This document shows, piece after piece, positions 50,065-59,537 of a stretch of 64,000 nucleotides of DNA. Below the pieces are notes generated by a model that saw only the letters and a program-made list of their open reading frames with translations, made no database searches and was not told the DNA's origin. Numbering within the stretch: position 1 is the stretch's first letter; each line of letters opens with the position of its first letter. Origin of the DNA: Lautropia sp. (GTDB lineage Bacteria; Pseudomonadota; Gammaproteobacteria; Burkholderiales; Burkholderiaceae_E); contig JAUNAC010000001.1 in NCBI GenBank assembly GCA_030527825.1, positions 558,001-622,000 on the forward strand, written 5' to 3'. The position numbers and the translations under genes were made by a program.

Positions 50065-50080
50065 TGTTTCACGTGAAACT
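50065..50080. promoter_or_regulatory. parS site 4
   Basis: TGTTTCACGTGAAACT, with the perfect 14-base palindromic core. It is 322 bases from site 3 and about 540 before pdxA. Confidence 0.92.
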
Positions 50081-50617
50081 ACTCAAGACAAGGTGAGCTG
50101 CTTGTTGAACAAGACCGATATCGCAAAAGTATGTCTGTGTCTGGAGGTTATTGGAGGCTGACAAAGACTGGCTGGCTTACCGAGATGTATAGCGTGTGAA
50201 GCTCTTGGAATCTATCTAGGTGGACATTTTTATCAAAGTCAAGGTAGGCAAGAGTAGAGTCGCACGATCCTGAAAAAAGAGAGGAATCAGATTCAGAAAG
50301 TGATTTTGTAGAGAGGGTCATTTTCTTTTCAGGAAGAAAAAAGGGGTAGGGTGCGTGGGAAATGGTTATAAGGTGTCGGGTATAGCGTTTGAGCCAAATG
50401 AGCTGAAATATGATGAGATAGAGCAGTGAGGCAAGATGTAATGGAAATTTGATCTATGCCAATGGTATAGTCGTGGGAAAGGAAGGGGGCTAAATAGGTA
50501 GGTTTGATAGGTTAAAAAATCTGCAAGTGATCGGTTTGGATGTAGACTGGCCATCTATAATGCCACCAGTTCAAGTCGATAGACGTGGCATAGCTTGCAA
50601 CTACACCGAGGCATGAT

Positions 50618-51601
50618 GTGACAGAACACTCCTCTTTGCCGATTGCCTTGACCATGGGTGATCCCGCGGGTATTGGGCCGGAAATTGTGCTTAAATCATT
50701 GGCGAGTGTCGAGCGAACTTCAGCGAGATCATTTGTTGTATATGGTTGTGCTCAGTGGTTGGAACGACTCGCTGTTAGTCTTGGTATTTCCGTGGACATG
50801 CGATCGATTCATCACTGCGTACAAGTATCCAGAAATTTTGCTATTGGAAAGACCTCTGCCGAAGGTGGGGCTGCTGCTGTGCAGGCAGTACGAGCCGCTG
50901 CGTTGGATGCACTGGCAGGAAAAGTAAGAGCGGTCGTGACAGCTCCGCTTAACAAGGAGGCAATGAATTTGGCTGGACACCACTATCCAGGCCATACAGA
51001 ACTCTTAGCCGAACTGGCTGGTGATCCGCCTGTGCGGATGATGCTGGCAAATCGTGAGTTACGTACCGTTCTGGTCAGTATCCATGAGCCGTTAAGAATT
51101 GCAGTGAGTTGTCTGTCAAAGGATCGGGTTCTGCAAACAATCCAGTTGACGTATCGATTTTTGCGCCGTACCGGTTTTCAGAAACCGCGAATTGCGGTGG
51201 CCGGCCTCAACCCACATGCTGGCGAGGGTGGTTTGCTTGGTGACGAAGAAATAAAGATTATCACCCCTGCCATAAAGATGGCCCGTGCAGAGGGAATTGA
51301 TGCTAGCGGTCCCTGGCCCCCGGATACTGTGTTTATGCGGGCCAGGGGATTTAAGGAGTTTGATGTCGTGGTTGCCATGTATCACGATCAGGGGTTGATT
51401 CCCGTGAAATATCTTGGCATAAATGAGGGGGTGAATCTGACCGTGGGTTTACCGTTTATTCGTACTAGCCCAGATCATGGGACGGCGTTTGATATAGCAG
51501 AACAAGGCACAGCAGACCCTGCCAGTTTTTTGGAGGCCATGACTATGGCCGATCAGCTTTCACGCGCTATGTGTGCAGATAAAAATTCCGACTCATGCTG
51601 A
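50618..51601 (+). CDS. pdxA: 4-hydroxythreonine-4-phosphate dehydrogenase
   Basis: Vitamin B6 pathway enzyme that oxidises 4-phosphohydroxy-L-threonine with NAD. The 327 residues show the family start LTMGDPAGIGPEIVLKSL, the metal-binding histidines in HHYPGHTELLAELAG, GLNPHAGEGGLLGDEE and AMYHDQGLIPVKYLG, and SPDHGTAFDIA. The start is GTG; an ATG five bases earlier is out of frame and runs at once into a stop. GAGG lies about seven bases upstream. It begins just right of the parS region and is followed by a convergent pckG. Confidence 0.95.
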   Translation: MTEHSSLPIALTMGDPAGIGPEIVLKSLASVERTSARSFVVYGCAQWLERLAVSLGISVDMRSIHHCVQVSRNFAIGKTSAEGGAAAVQAVRAAALDALAGKVRAVVTAPLNKEAMNLAGHHYPGHTELLAELAGDPPVRMMLANRELRTVLVSIHEPLRIAVSCLSKDRVLQTIQLTYRFLRRTGFQKPRIAVAGLNPHAGEGGLLGDEEIKIITPAIKMARAEGIDASGPWPPDTVFMRARGFKEFDVVVAMYHDQGLIPVKYLGINEGVNLTVGLPFIRTSPDHGTAFDIAEQGTADPASFLEAMTMADQLSRAMCADKNSDSC

Positions 51602-51706
51602 CGAGAATAAGCCAGTGAGTATGTGGGTGGGATGTTGGAAGCGGTAGTGATCCAAACACCCCACTAATACTATCTATTGGTTGATAAAATCAATAGATAG
51701 TATTTA

Positions 51707-53575
51707 TTACACTGGTTGCAGGCGCTTTTCCAGAGCCTGACGCGTTTCGTGCAGTGCCTGGGGAAGGCGTGCACCAATGCGGGCGAATAGTTCATCGTGA
51801 TGCTTGAATTCTGCTTTAACCTGTGCAGGATCTACAGCTATGACTTTCTGGAAATCCGCCTCGCTGAAGTCAATGCCATCCCAGCGAAGGTCTTCATAGC
51901 GAGGAGATGTTCCCAGTACATGTTCCTGACCGGAGTCACGTTTTCCCTCTAGGCGGTCCAGAATCCACTTGAGAACGCGCATGTTGTTGCCGAAACCGGG
52001 CCAGATGAAGCGACCCTGGTCGTCTGTGCGGAACCAGTTGACATTGAAAATCGGCGGAATGCGGGCTCCTTTTTGCTGTAGCCATGTACCAAGATTGAGC
52101 CAGTGCTGGAAATAATCACCCATGTTGTAGCCGCAGAATGGCAGCATGGCAAATGGATCCCGACGTACCACGCCTTGTTTTCCACCGGCAGCAGCCGTTG
52201 TTTCAGAACCCATGGTGGCGGCCTGATAAACCCCTTCAGCCCAGTTGCGTGCCTGTGTGATCAGCGGAATGGTATCGGAGCGTCTGCCGCCGAAGATGAA
52301 AGCATCTAACGCAACCCCGGCGGGGTTGTCCCATTCGGGATCAACGGCGGGATTGTTGGTGGCGGCAACCGTGAAACGTGAATTGGGATGTGCCGCCTTG
52401 CGGCCATTTTTCCCGTCAGCTGGCGTCCAATCGTTTCCTTGCCAGTCGATGAGGTGGGCGGGCGGCTCACTTAGCCCTTCCCACCAGACATCTCCGTCGT
52501 CGGTCAGCGCGACGTTGGTAAAGAGTACATTTTTATCCAGAGCAGCCATGCAATTCGGGTTACTCTTGGCGTTGGTGCCGGGAGCGACCCCAAAATAGCC
52601 TGCCTCGGGATTGATGGCGAGCAGACGACCCTGAGCATCAGGTTTTATCCAGGCGATATCGTCTCCCAAGGTGGTAACTTTCCAGCCGTCAAATCCTTTG
52701 GGGGGAATCAGCATCGCAAAATTGGTCTTGCCGCAGGCAGACGGGAATGCTGCTGCCACATGATATTTTTTCCCTTCCGGGTTTGTAACACCCAGAATCA
52801 GCATGTGTTCAGCCAGCCAGCCAGGATTTTCGCTGCTTTGTTCGGCATGGCCCATGGCGGATGCAATGCGCAGCGCCAGGCATTTCTTGCCAAGCAGGGC
52901 GTTGCCGCCGTAGCCAGATCCGTATGACCAGATTTCGCGGGTTTCCGGGAAGTGAACGATGTATTTTTCTGCGTTGCAGGGCCAGGGAACTTCATCCGTC
53001 CCCTCAGGCAGGGGCATGCCCACGCTATGTATGGCCGGGACAAATTCACCATCGGTGCCAAGAATATCCCATACAGCGCTGCCCATTCGGGTCATGAGGC
53101 GCATATTGGCCACGACATAAGGGGAGTCGGTCAGCTCAATACCAATCTGTGAAATTTTGCTGCCCAGGGGACCCATCGAGAAAGGTACCACGTACATGGT
53201 GCGGCCAATCATGCTGCCTTTGAAGAGCTGTTGCAGCGTGGCTCGCATTTTTGCAGGTTCTACCCAGTTGTTGGTTGGACCTGCGTCTATTTCTTTTTCG
53301 CTACAAATGAAGGTCCGGTCTTCGACACGGGCGACATCGGATGGATCCGAGCGTGCCAGAAATGAGCCTGGACGCTTGGCAGGATTGAGTTTGATCAGTG
53401 TACCCCGCGCGACCATTTCCTCGCACAGTCGATCGTATTCCTGCTGTGATCCATCTGCCCAGACGATATTGGCTGGCTCGGTGAGGGCTGCAATTTCTCG
53501 TACCCAATCAATGATCCCCTGGTGGCGTACCACGGCAGGAATTTGGCCGATATCAGCTGTTGATGGTGTCTTCAT
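51707..53575 (-). CDS. pckG: Phosphoenolpyruvate carboxykinase (GTP)
   Basis: Converts oxaloacetate and GTP to phosphoenolpyruvate in gluconeogenesis. The 622 residues match the GTP family (about 600-620). The reactive Cys and P-loop lie in [19 protein letters not shown] (core [14 protein letters not shown], about 288-301), the metal site is in [12 protein letters not shown], and [12 protein letters not shown] and [15 protein letters not shown] are family hallmarks. The presence of this enzyme beside amino-acid degradation genes suits growth on organic acids and amino acids. Confidence 0.96.
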   Translation of the reverse strand: MKTPSTADIGQIPAVVRHQGIIDWVREIAALTEPANIVWADGSQQEYDRLCEEMVARGTLIKLNPAKRPGSFLARSDPSDVARVEDRTFICSEKEIDAGPTNNWVEPAKMRATLQQLFKGSMIGRTMYVVPFSMGPLGSKISQIGIELTDSPYVVANMRLMTRMGSAVWDILGTDGEFVPAIHSVGMPLPEGTDEVPWPCNAEKYIVHFPETREIWSYGSGYGGNALLGKKCLALRIASAMGHAEQSSENPGWLAEHMLILGVTNPEGKKYHVAAAFPSACGKTNFAMLIPPKGFDGWKVTTLGDDIAWIKPDAQGRLLAINPEAGYFGVAPGTNAKSNPNCMAALDKNVLFTNVALTDDGDVWWEGLSEPPAHLIDWQGNDWTPADGKNGRKAAHPNSRFTVAATNNPAVDPEWDNPAGVALDAFIFGGRRSDTIPLITQARNWAEGVYQAATMGSETTAAAGGKQGVVRRDPFAMLPFCGYNMGDYFQHWLNLGTWLQQKGARIPPIFNVNWFRTDDQGRFIWPGFGNNMRVLKWILDRLEGKRDSGQEHVLGTSPRYEDLRWDGIDFSEADFQKVIAVDPAQVKAEFKHHDELFARIGARLPQALHETRQALEKRLQPV

Positions 53576-53783
53576 TTTTTAAATTTCCCTTATTGTGAAA
53601 CAGAAAAAACATCAGAACCGGGTGTGTGAATGGTCTGGACAGGTTGTCTCCATAACCTGGGATGAACAAGAAAGGGCTGTGATGGACAGAAAATCAGCAT
53701 GCGCCGGTGTCGCACAGCTCACTTTTCTGTGTCATTGCCTTTACCAGGATCCATCAGCCATTCAACGGGAATTTGTCTCCAGG

Positions 53784-53821
53784 GCGTGTTATGCGCTCGG
53801 TCTGCCAAGCGCATAACACGC
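53784..53821. promoter_or_regulatory. Perfect 14-bp hairpin in the pckG upstream region
   Basis: GCGTGTTATGCGCT at 53784-53797 pairs without mismatch with AGCGCATAACACGC at 53808-53821 around a ten-base loop. It is 209 bases upstream of pckG and well away from any gene end, so it may be a leader structure or a binding site rather than a terminator. Confidence 0.5.
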
Positions 53822-53943
53822 ACAGGACAGCAGATTTTCTTCTCAGTACTGATCCTATGCTTTTTGCGGCATTTTCGCCAATAGCTCTGAACACAGAATT
53901 GGGCAGTTCAGCACCATTGCATAAGGATGACCAATGAATTTTG

Positions 53944-53967
53944 TACAGTAAACACTTACTTACTGTA
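53944..53967. promoter_or_regulatory. Inverted repeat TACAGTAA-N8-TTACTGTA
   Basis: A perfect eight-base dyad with an eight-base spacer, the size of a dimeric repressor site, in the region shared by pckG and the lyase gene. I do not know the regulator. Confidence 0.45.
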
Positions 53968-54257
53968 TCTGGCGACATGGCGAAACAGATTAAGCCTGTT
54001 CGTCCGGATAGGTAGCAGCGTAAGGGGCATGCAGACATCAAGCGAACATGAAAGGTTCGGTGGTTCAGCAAAGACAGGCTTTCTGCCAGAATGCTGTCAA
54101 AGCAAGGTGCAGATGTTTTGACACCGTTTGCTCGGAAGATGCAAGGCATTGACGGCCCGCGCTAGATGGTGAGATCAGATAGTGAGTGGTCACATATATG
54201 TATTGACTCAAATAATCAAGAAGGTATCCCTATCCTAATTCCAGGAGATGAGCTGTG

Positions 54258-55538
54258 ATGGATAAATCAAGTGTACCCACAACAGAGCCCAATCAGCCTG
54301 ATGCTGCCGAAGATCAGGACGCAGGGTGTTTGATTCGTATACGCAGGGATCCAGTGCAAGCGTGCAAGCCGGTCGAGGCAGGACGGGGTATCAGCGCGCC
54401 GATCAAGGTAGTGAACCCGCCCGTGATCAGAGCGTCCACTGTAACGTTTGATTCAGTGCAGGAGGCCATTGAGGCTGGCCGACGTACAAACCGGGGTGAA
54501 CGGCATCAATCCACCTACGCCACGGCAGGGACTGAAACAACCTATGCATTGATGGATGCCGTGGCAGAGCTGGAGGGGGGGGGCCACGCTGTGCGGGCTG
54601 CACTGATGCCTTCCGGCCTGTCTGCGATCTGTACAGTTATGTGGGCATTCACTTCTCCGGGAGATGAGGTCTTGATGACCGATTCGGTCTATGGGCCAAC
54701 TCGAACATTTGCCGATGCGCTGCTCAACCGTTTTGGGGTCAAAACCCGCTATTTCGATCCATTGGCATCGCCAGACGATTTAGAAAAGTTAGTGAGTAAT
54801 CGCACTCGCATGATCTATCTGGAGAGCCCGGGCAGCTACACTTTCGAAATCCAGGATGTACCTGCCATTAGTGCCTGGGCCCGTGATCGGGGCATTCTCA
54901 GCGTGATTGACAACACTTATGCCTCACCGCGGCTAGCCCGTCCGTTTGACTGGGGGGTGGATATTTCTATTCCAGCGTTGACCAAATACTGGTGTGGCCA
55001 CGCAGATGTTTTGATGGGGGCAGCGGTTGTTCGCGAGGCCCTCTGGCCGAAGCTCTGGGAAACCGTGAGGCAGACAGGCGTCTGCGTGGGCGGTGATGAT
55101 GCCTGGCTGATCCTGCGCGGTATGCGGACATTAGATGCCCGTATGCAGATTCATGAACAGACTGCGCTAGCTGTAGCCAGCTGGTTGGAGCGGCAGCAAG
55201 GTGTTGTACGTGTACTACATCCTGGGCTGCCCAGTCATCCTCGTCATGCGCTGTTCAAGCGGGATTTTCTTGGCAGCAACGGGTTATTCTCATTTGAGGT
55301 CGAAGACGTTTCGGAAGAGGCGATTCTGGCATTGTGCAATGGTCGACGCCATTTCTCTCTGGGGTTTTCCTGGGGCGGCTTCGAGAGCCTGATCATGCCG
55401 GCCGATCTGCGTGGTATCCGGACCGTCAGCCCCTGGACGGGCGGAATGTTAGTGAGGATTCACTGTGGACTAGAGGGGCTTGACGCATTGATTACTGATC
55501 TGGATGAAGGTTTGTCTGCCCTGAGAGCGGTAGGATGA
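54258..55538 (+). CDS. metC: Cystathionine beta-lyase-type PLP enzyme
   Basis: A 426-residue member of the Cys/Met-metabolism PLP family, closest by eye to cystathionine beta-lyases, which split cystathionine to homocysteine, pyruvate and ammonia. The cofactor lysine is in PALTKYWCGHADVLMGA, the preceding Asp box is LSVIDNTYASPRLARPFDWG, and TYATAGTETTYALMDAVAELEGG and FSWGGFESLIMP are family hallmarks. An N-terminal extension of about 30 Asp/Glu/Gln-rich residues precedes the fold. I use the ATG at 54258 with AGGAG ten bases upstream; a GTG three bases earlier is possible. Confidence 0.85.
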   Translation: MDKSSVPTTEPNQPDAAEDQDAGCLIRIRRDPVQACKPVEAGRGISAPIKVVNPPVIRASTVTFDSVQEAIEAGRRTNRGERHQSTYATAGTETTYALMDAVAELEGGGHAVRAALMPSGLSAICTVMWAFTSPGDEVLMTDSVYGPTRTFADALLNRFGVKTRYFDPLASPDDLEKLVSNRTRMIYLESPGSYTFEIQDVPAISAWARDRGILSVIDNTYASPRLARPFDWGVDISIPALTKYWCGHADVLMGAAVVREALWPKLWETVRQTGVCVGGDDAWLILRGMRTLDARMQIHEQTALAVASWLERQQGVVRVLHPGLPSHPRHALFKRDFLGSNGLFSFEVEDVSEEAILALCNGRRHFSLGFSWGGFESLIMPADLRGIRTVSPWTGGMLVRIHCGLEGLDALITDLDEGLSALRAVG

Positions 55539-55889
55539 TGTTGTGCAGATCGTGGTGTGTGCACGGCCAACTGGCCACTGGGTGGACGATCAGTTTGTCT
55601 GTAAGGGCGTGCTGTAAGTGACTGCCGTACGGGTACACCACTGAGGCAGCGCATCATGGGCTGGTTCTGATGTTCCGACAAACTTGCAGCCTGCCAACTA
55701 TTTACCGGCGGCCGCCGGATAAATTGACGATAATTGCTGTATCGGGATGGGGCCGCCGCAGCCAGGTATTGAGCATCGGCAGAAGCGACCCTGTCTCTAG
55801 ACGGGCAAGTGTGTTACGACCGGGTTGTTGAAATCCAAGCGCAGGCTCCCGTTTCAATCAAGTTAGTGCTTACTTCATAGGTAAATGCG
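55539..55889. other. Intergenic region before the UDP-sugar operon
   Basis: About 350 bases without a gene. The notable element is the palindrome at 55700-55724. The promoter of the UDP-sugar operon should lie in the last 150 bases. Confidence 0.45.
55700..55724. terminator. Palindrome with GC core and A/T flanks
   Basis: CCGGCGGCCGCCGG at 55705-55718 is a perfect 14-base palindrome flanked by ATTTA and ATAAAT. It could end the lyase transcript, 160 bases upstream, or be a protein-binding site. There is no long U-run. Confidence 0.4.
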
Positions 55890-57038
55890 ATGGCGAACAA
55901 ATTGTCCGGCATGATTTCACTCGACGAGTTGCGCATTCAGGATGTTGAAGATCTGATCCGCAAGGCCCGTCCTCAGTTCGAAGCGTTGGCAGGACAACAT
56001 GTCTGGTTGACAGGGGGAGCAGGATTTCTGGGCTATTACCTGGTGCTGTCCATCAAGCACTGGAATCACAGCGCACCACCGGCCAAGAAAATCCGGCTGA
56101 CAGTGCTGGATAACTATGTGCGCGGAATCCCTTACTGGCTGAATGAAGCTCAGACTGAGGAAATTCGGTTGTATAAGCATGATGTTACCCATCCGATTCC
56201 ACAGAATCTGGAGCCGGCGAACTTCATCATTCATGCCGCATCCATCGCGTCGCCTATGTACTACCGCAAATACCCGCTGGAAACCATTGATGCCAACGTC
56301 AATGGCCTGCGGTTGATGCTGGACTATGCGGTCGAGCGCAACAGTAAGTCGGCTCGCAAGCACGGTGGAAAGCTGGAAGGTTTCTTGTTCTTTTCAACAA
56401 GTGAAATCTATGGGGATCCGACACCGGACGCTATCCCGACCCCCGAAACCTATCGCGGATTGGTGTCGTGCACCGGGCCACGCGCCTGTTATGACGAGTC
56501 CAAACGGGTCGGGGAGACGCTGTGTGTACTGTACGCCCAGAACAAGGGCGTACCCGTTTCCCAGGCTCGACCTTTCAATAACTATGGTCCAGGTCTGAAG
56601 ATCACGGATGGACGGGTATTGCCGGATTTTGCCAGGGATGTGCTGGCTGGCCGGGATATCGTCATGTTGTCTGATGGTTCACCAACCAGAACTTTCTGTT
56701 ATATCACCGACGCATTGTCCGGATATCTCAAAGTGCTAGTGAATGGTCGTCGGGGCGAAGCGTACAACATTGGCATTGAGACGCCAGAAATCAGCATGAA
56801 GGATCTGGCCGAAAAGGTTCGTGGACTGGCACACGACATGTGGGGCTACAACGGTAAGGTTATCCACAAGGTTTCAGACGAAGGTTCCGTCTATTTGGCG
56901 GACAACCCAAATCGCCGTTGCCCGATCATCACCAAGGCCCGCTCTGAGTTGGGCTATGCACCGGAGGTGGATGTGGACACCGGACTGCGCCGCATTCTCA
57001 ACTGGTATTACTTCAACCGTGAGGCAGAGGCTGCGTAA
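55890..57038 (+). CDS. UDP-glucuronate decarboxylase-like NAD-dependent epimerase/dehydratase
   Basis: A 382-residue extended short-chain dehydrogenase. The NAD motif WLTGGAGFLGYYLVL is at about 38-52, LDNYVRG at the strand-2 end, IHAASIASPMYYRKYPLETID resembles the UDP-xylose synthase family, and the active-site Tyr-Lys pair is YDESKRVGE. It would oxidise and decarboxylate UDP-glucuronate to UDP-xylose. The next gene, overlapping by one base (TAATG), makes UDP-glucuronate, which strongly supports this. An N-terminal extension of 35 residues is unusual. A dTDP-sugar dehydratase is less likely. Confidence 0.8.
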   Translation: MANKLSGMISLDELRIQDVEDLIRKARPQFEALAGQHVWLTGGAGFLGYYLVLSIKHWNHSAPPAKKIRLTVLDNYVRGIPYWLNEAQTEEIRLYKHDVTHPIPQNLEPANFIIHAASIASPMYYRKYPLETIDANVNGLRLMLDYAVERNSKSARKHGGKLEGFLFFSTSEIYGDPTPDAIPTPETYRGLVSCTGPRACYDESKRVGETLCVLYAQNKGVPVSQARPFNNYGPGLKITDGRVLPDFARDVLAGRDIVMLSDGSPTRTFCYITDALSGYLKVLVNGRRGEAYNIGIETPEISMKDLAEKVRGLAHDMWGYNGKVIHKVSDEGSVYLADNPNRRCPIITKARSELGYAPEVDVDTGLRRILNWYYFNREAEAA

Positions 57039-58441
57039 TGAAGATATGTGTGGTTGGAACCGGTTATGTCGGTCTGGTGTCTGGCACCTGTCTGGCATCG
57101 GTTGGTCACGAGGTGACCTGCGTAGATGTCGATGCCGCTAAAGTGGAGCGCATCAATCGGGGTGAGCCGCCCATTCATGAAGAAGGGCTGGCAGACCTGC
57201 TCAAGGCCAATGCAGGCAAGCGCCTGCATGCGACCACGTCGCTGGACGATGCCATGGTGGGTGCGGACGTTGCACTGATTTGTGTTGGTACGCCCTTTGA
57301 TGGCAAGACGATTGACCTGAGCTACGTCCTGCAGGTTTCCAGGGAAATCGGTAGCGTGCTTAAGGCACAGGCCGAGGCTGCTCAGGCCACTGGTCAGCCG
57401 GCCCACTATTGCGTGGTCACTGTGAAGAGTACAGTAGTACCAGGAACGACTGATACCGTAGTGCGGCAGGCAATTGAAGAAGCGTCTGGGCTGGTGGCTG
57501 GCAAGGATTTCGGGCTGGGCATGAATCCGGAATTTCTGGCAGAAGGGGTCGCGGTCAAGGATTTTCAGGAGCCTGACCGGATTGTTGTGGGCGGCATTGA
57601 TGCACGCAGCACTTCACAGTTGGCCCACATGTATGACATGTTTCGGAACACGCCGATCATTCAGACCACCCCTCGGACAGCGGAGATGATCAAGTACACC
57701 TCCAATGCATTCATGGCGACGATGATCTCTTTCTCAAACGAGATCGCTCGCATTTGTGATGGCATTGGCGAGCTTGATGCTGCCGAAGTCTTCAAGGGCC
57801 TGCACCTGATGAAGCATCTGATTTATCGCGATGCACAGGACCGTCTGAAGGTGGTCGGAGCGTCGTCCTTCCTGTGGGCAGGCTGCGGTTTCGGTGGAAG
57901 CTGCTTTCCCAAGGATGTAAAAGCGATTACGGCGCATGCCCAGCATCGTGGTGTGAAGACACCCATGCTTGATGCAGTGCTGTCCACCAATCGGACCCAG
58001 CCTGCCCAGATGCTTCGTCTGCTGAAAGAGCGCCTGGGAGATGATTTGCGGGGCCGGCACGTGACGGTGCTTGGGATCGCATTCAAGCCGGGAACGGATG
58101 ATGTCAGAGAATCGCCTGCATTGCAGATTATTGCTGATCTGGTCGAGGAAGGCGCGAAAGTGACTGCTCACGATCCGATTGCGGTGGAGACTGGCAGAAA
58201 GGCATTGAGCGAGTTTGGTGTGTCTGCAGATGCCTATCACTTCCAGGACTCACTGGAGGACGCGCTGTCTGATGCAGAGGCTGTGGTGCTGGTAACCAGC
58301 TGGCCAGATTATCGTGCCGTACCGGAACTGCAGCAAAAGGCAGGTCGAGGCAGTGTGCCTGTGATTGACGGACGGCGCTACCTGGCCAAGGATTCTGTTC
58401 CTGTGTACAGTGGCATTGGCCTGTCAGTAAGTACGCACTGA
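57038..58441 (+). CDS. ugd: UDP-glucose 6-dehydrogenase
   Basis: Oxidises UDP-glucose to UDP-glucuronate with two NAD. The 467 residues show the Rossmann motif VVGTGYVGLVSGTCLASVGH, ALICVGTPFDG, the SxxVPGTT box in KSTVVPGTTDTVV, MNPEFLAEGVAVKDF and the catalytic cysteine near residue 289 in GCGFGGSCFPKDV. The C-terminal UDP-binding domain has VLGIAFKPGTDDVRESPAL. It overlaps the decarboxylase stop by one base. No glycosyltransferase using the product is next to it. Confidence 0.95.
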   Translation: MKICVVGTGYVGLVSGTCLASVGHEVTCVDVDAAKVERINRGEPPIHEEGLADLLKANAGKRLHATTSLDDAMVGADVALICVGTPFDGKTIDLSYVLQVSREIGSVLKAQAEAAQATGQPAHYCVVTVKSTVVPGTTDTVVRQAIEEASGLVAGKDFGLGMNPEFLAEGVAVKDFQEPDRIVVGGIDARSTSQLAHMYDMFRNTPIIQTTPRTAEMIKYTSNAFMATMISFSNEIARICDGIGELDAAEVFKGLHLMKHLIYRDAQDRLKVVGASSFLWAGCGFGGSCFPKDVKAITAHAQHRGVKTPMLDAVLSTNRTQPAQMLRLLKERLGDDLRGRHVTVLGIAFKPGTDDVRESPALQIIADLVEEGAKVTAHDPIAVETGRKALSEFGVSADAYHFQDSLEDALSDAEAVVLVTSWPDYRAVPELQQKAGRGSVPVIDGRRYLAKDSVPVYSGIGLSVSTH

Positions 58442-58538
58442 CTATTGCCGCCATCGCATTGATGGTTTGTTTCCAATGAGCGGCGGACGGCGTAATGGCT
58501 GTTCGCCGCTTGGTCATACTGGTGCCTGATTGCCGGGA

Positions 58539-59363
58539 TCAAGTACTGAAACGTCCTTGCAGGTGATGCCGGGATCCAGGATGTAACAGCCGCGCATAGG
58601 TCACGCTACGCGAACCGGACCATGTGCGGCGTCGTATGAGAAGGCAAGGCTCCGTGGCCGCCAGAGCAAGTAGTTCACACTCCATCGGCAGGGGCAAAAC
58701 AGCCTCGACGATATGCTCTCCAGCCGTTAGAGGTGCTTGTGATTCCAGATAGTCATAGGGTAGGATTTTCGTGAAATCCTGTTCAAGATAGTGAGGAATC
58801 ACTTGCATGTTGACGTAGCGATCTTCCAGTTGAACCGGTACATTGTCTTCATGATGGACAATGATTGAATGGAAGATGCCCTGGCCTTCCTGGATCTGTA
58901 GGGCCACTGCCAATTCACGGGTGACGGGCTCCTGGGCTAGCAGGATGACTCGGCTATGGTGATGATGTCCCCGGCTACGGATTTCATCGGCGATGCTGTT
59001 GATGGAAAACAGGGCGGAACGTCCTTTGCGCTCAGCCACAAATGTGCCTACTCCCTGCATTCGGACCAAAATTCTCTCCGCCGTCAGTTCACGCAGTGCC
59101 CGATGTATGGTCATCCGGCTCGCGCCGAACTGGTTGACCAGCTCAGCTTCGGAGGGCAGGCGGTGGTGTGCTGGCCATATGCCGTCGTCGATTTGCCGGA
59201 TGATCCACTGCTTGAGCTGTTGGTAAAGCGGCAGAGGTGAGTCTGGACAGCCTTCGGGAATACGCTGGGCGCGGTCTTGCGGTGCTGAATGTTCTTTGCG
59301 CAGGTCGGAGCCAGGCGAGTTACTCTGAACGTTGCTTATCTGGATATCGGTGTTGTTGACCAT
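58539..59363 (-). CDS. hutC: Histidine-utilization repressor, GntR family
   Basis: A 274-residue GntR/HutC-type repressor that senses urocanate. The winged HTH runs from PLPLYQQLKQWI to RMQGVGTFVAE (about 43-115; recognition part SEAELVNQFGASRMTIHRAL) and is followed by a UTRA ligand domain ending in IRRRTWSGSRSVTYARLLHPGSRH, whose VTYARLLHPG is a HutC hallmark. I use the ATG at 59363; the frame extends to a TTG at 59432. The first 40 residues are a low-complexity extension. It is divergent from hutU and likely controls it and itself. Confidence 0.9.
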   Translation of the reverse strand: MVNNTDIQISNVQSNSPGSDLRKEHSAPQDRAQRIPEGCPDSPLPLYQQLKQWIIRQIDDGIWPAHHRLPSEAELVNQFGASRMTIHRALRELTAERILVRMQGVGTFVAERKGRSALFSINSIADEIRSRGHHHHSRVILLAQEPVTRELAVALQIQEGQGIFHSIIVHHEDNVPVQLEDRYVNMQVIPHYLEQDFTKILPYDYLESQAPLTAGEHIVEAVLPLPMECELLALAATEPCLLIRRRTWSGSRSVTYARLLHPGSRHHLQGRFST

Positions 59364-59429
59364 AGGCAAGGATGGCCCGACAGGAAAATGGGACGCGGCC
59401 CATTGTCGCTGACATCGGCGGTGCTCTAC

Positions 59430-59441
59430 CAATATATATTG
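59430..59441. promoter_or_regulatory. Perfect palindrome in the hutC-hutU region, likely HutC operator
   Basis: CAATATATATTG is a perfect 12-base palindrome 67 bases upstream of hutC. Its A/T core and flanking CAA/TTG resemble the second dyad at 59538. Confidence 0.5.
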
Positions 59442-59537
59442 TGAACGAGGCGTATGGGTGTGATGGCGAGCTTGAGCGCTTAGAGCGGTTCGTGCGCAAA
59501 TGTCTGGGGTAATCCCTAGCGCCGTGATGCCCTAAAC

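Larger units (their letters stand above)
48571..50617. other. 2.0-kb gene-free region carrying a parS cluster
   Basis: The gap between mnmG (leftward) and pdxA (rightward) holds no believable gene: the longest frames are 60-100 codons with no family likeness and no ribosome site. It contains four parS sites, is more AT-rich than the flanking genes and by my count has eleven CTAG tetramers, a word I meet only rarely elsewhere in the window. Short words such as CGACGGCT recur (48738, 49132, 49331). It has no perfect DnaA box. The last 400 bases are purine-rich on the + strand. Confidence 0.75.
53576..54257. other. Intergenic region between pckG and the cystathionine lyase gene
   Basis: About 680 bases with no convincing gene. 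It holds a long perfect hairpin at 53784-53821 and a dyad at 53944-53967, listed separately. Divergent promoters for pckG and the lyase gene must lie here; TTGACT with TATCCC 16 bases later (about 54203-54230) is a possible one for the lyase. Confidence 0.5.

Noticed and set aside
48571-50617. Replication origin beside mnmG, as in E. coli
   Set aside because: No perfect or near-perfect DnaA box was found here; the signals present are parS sites.
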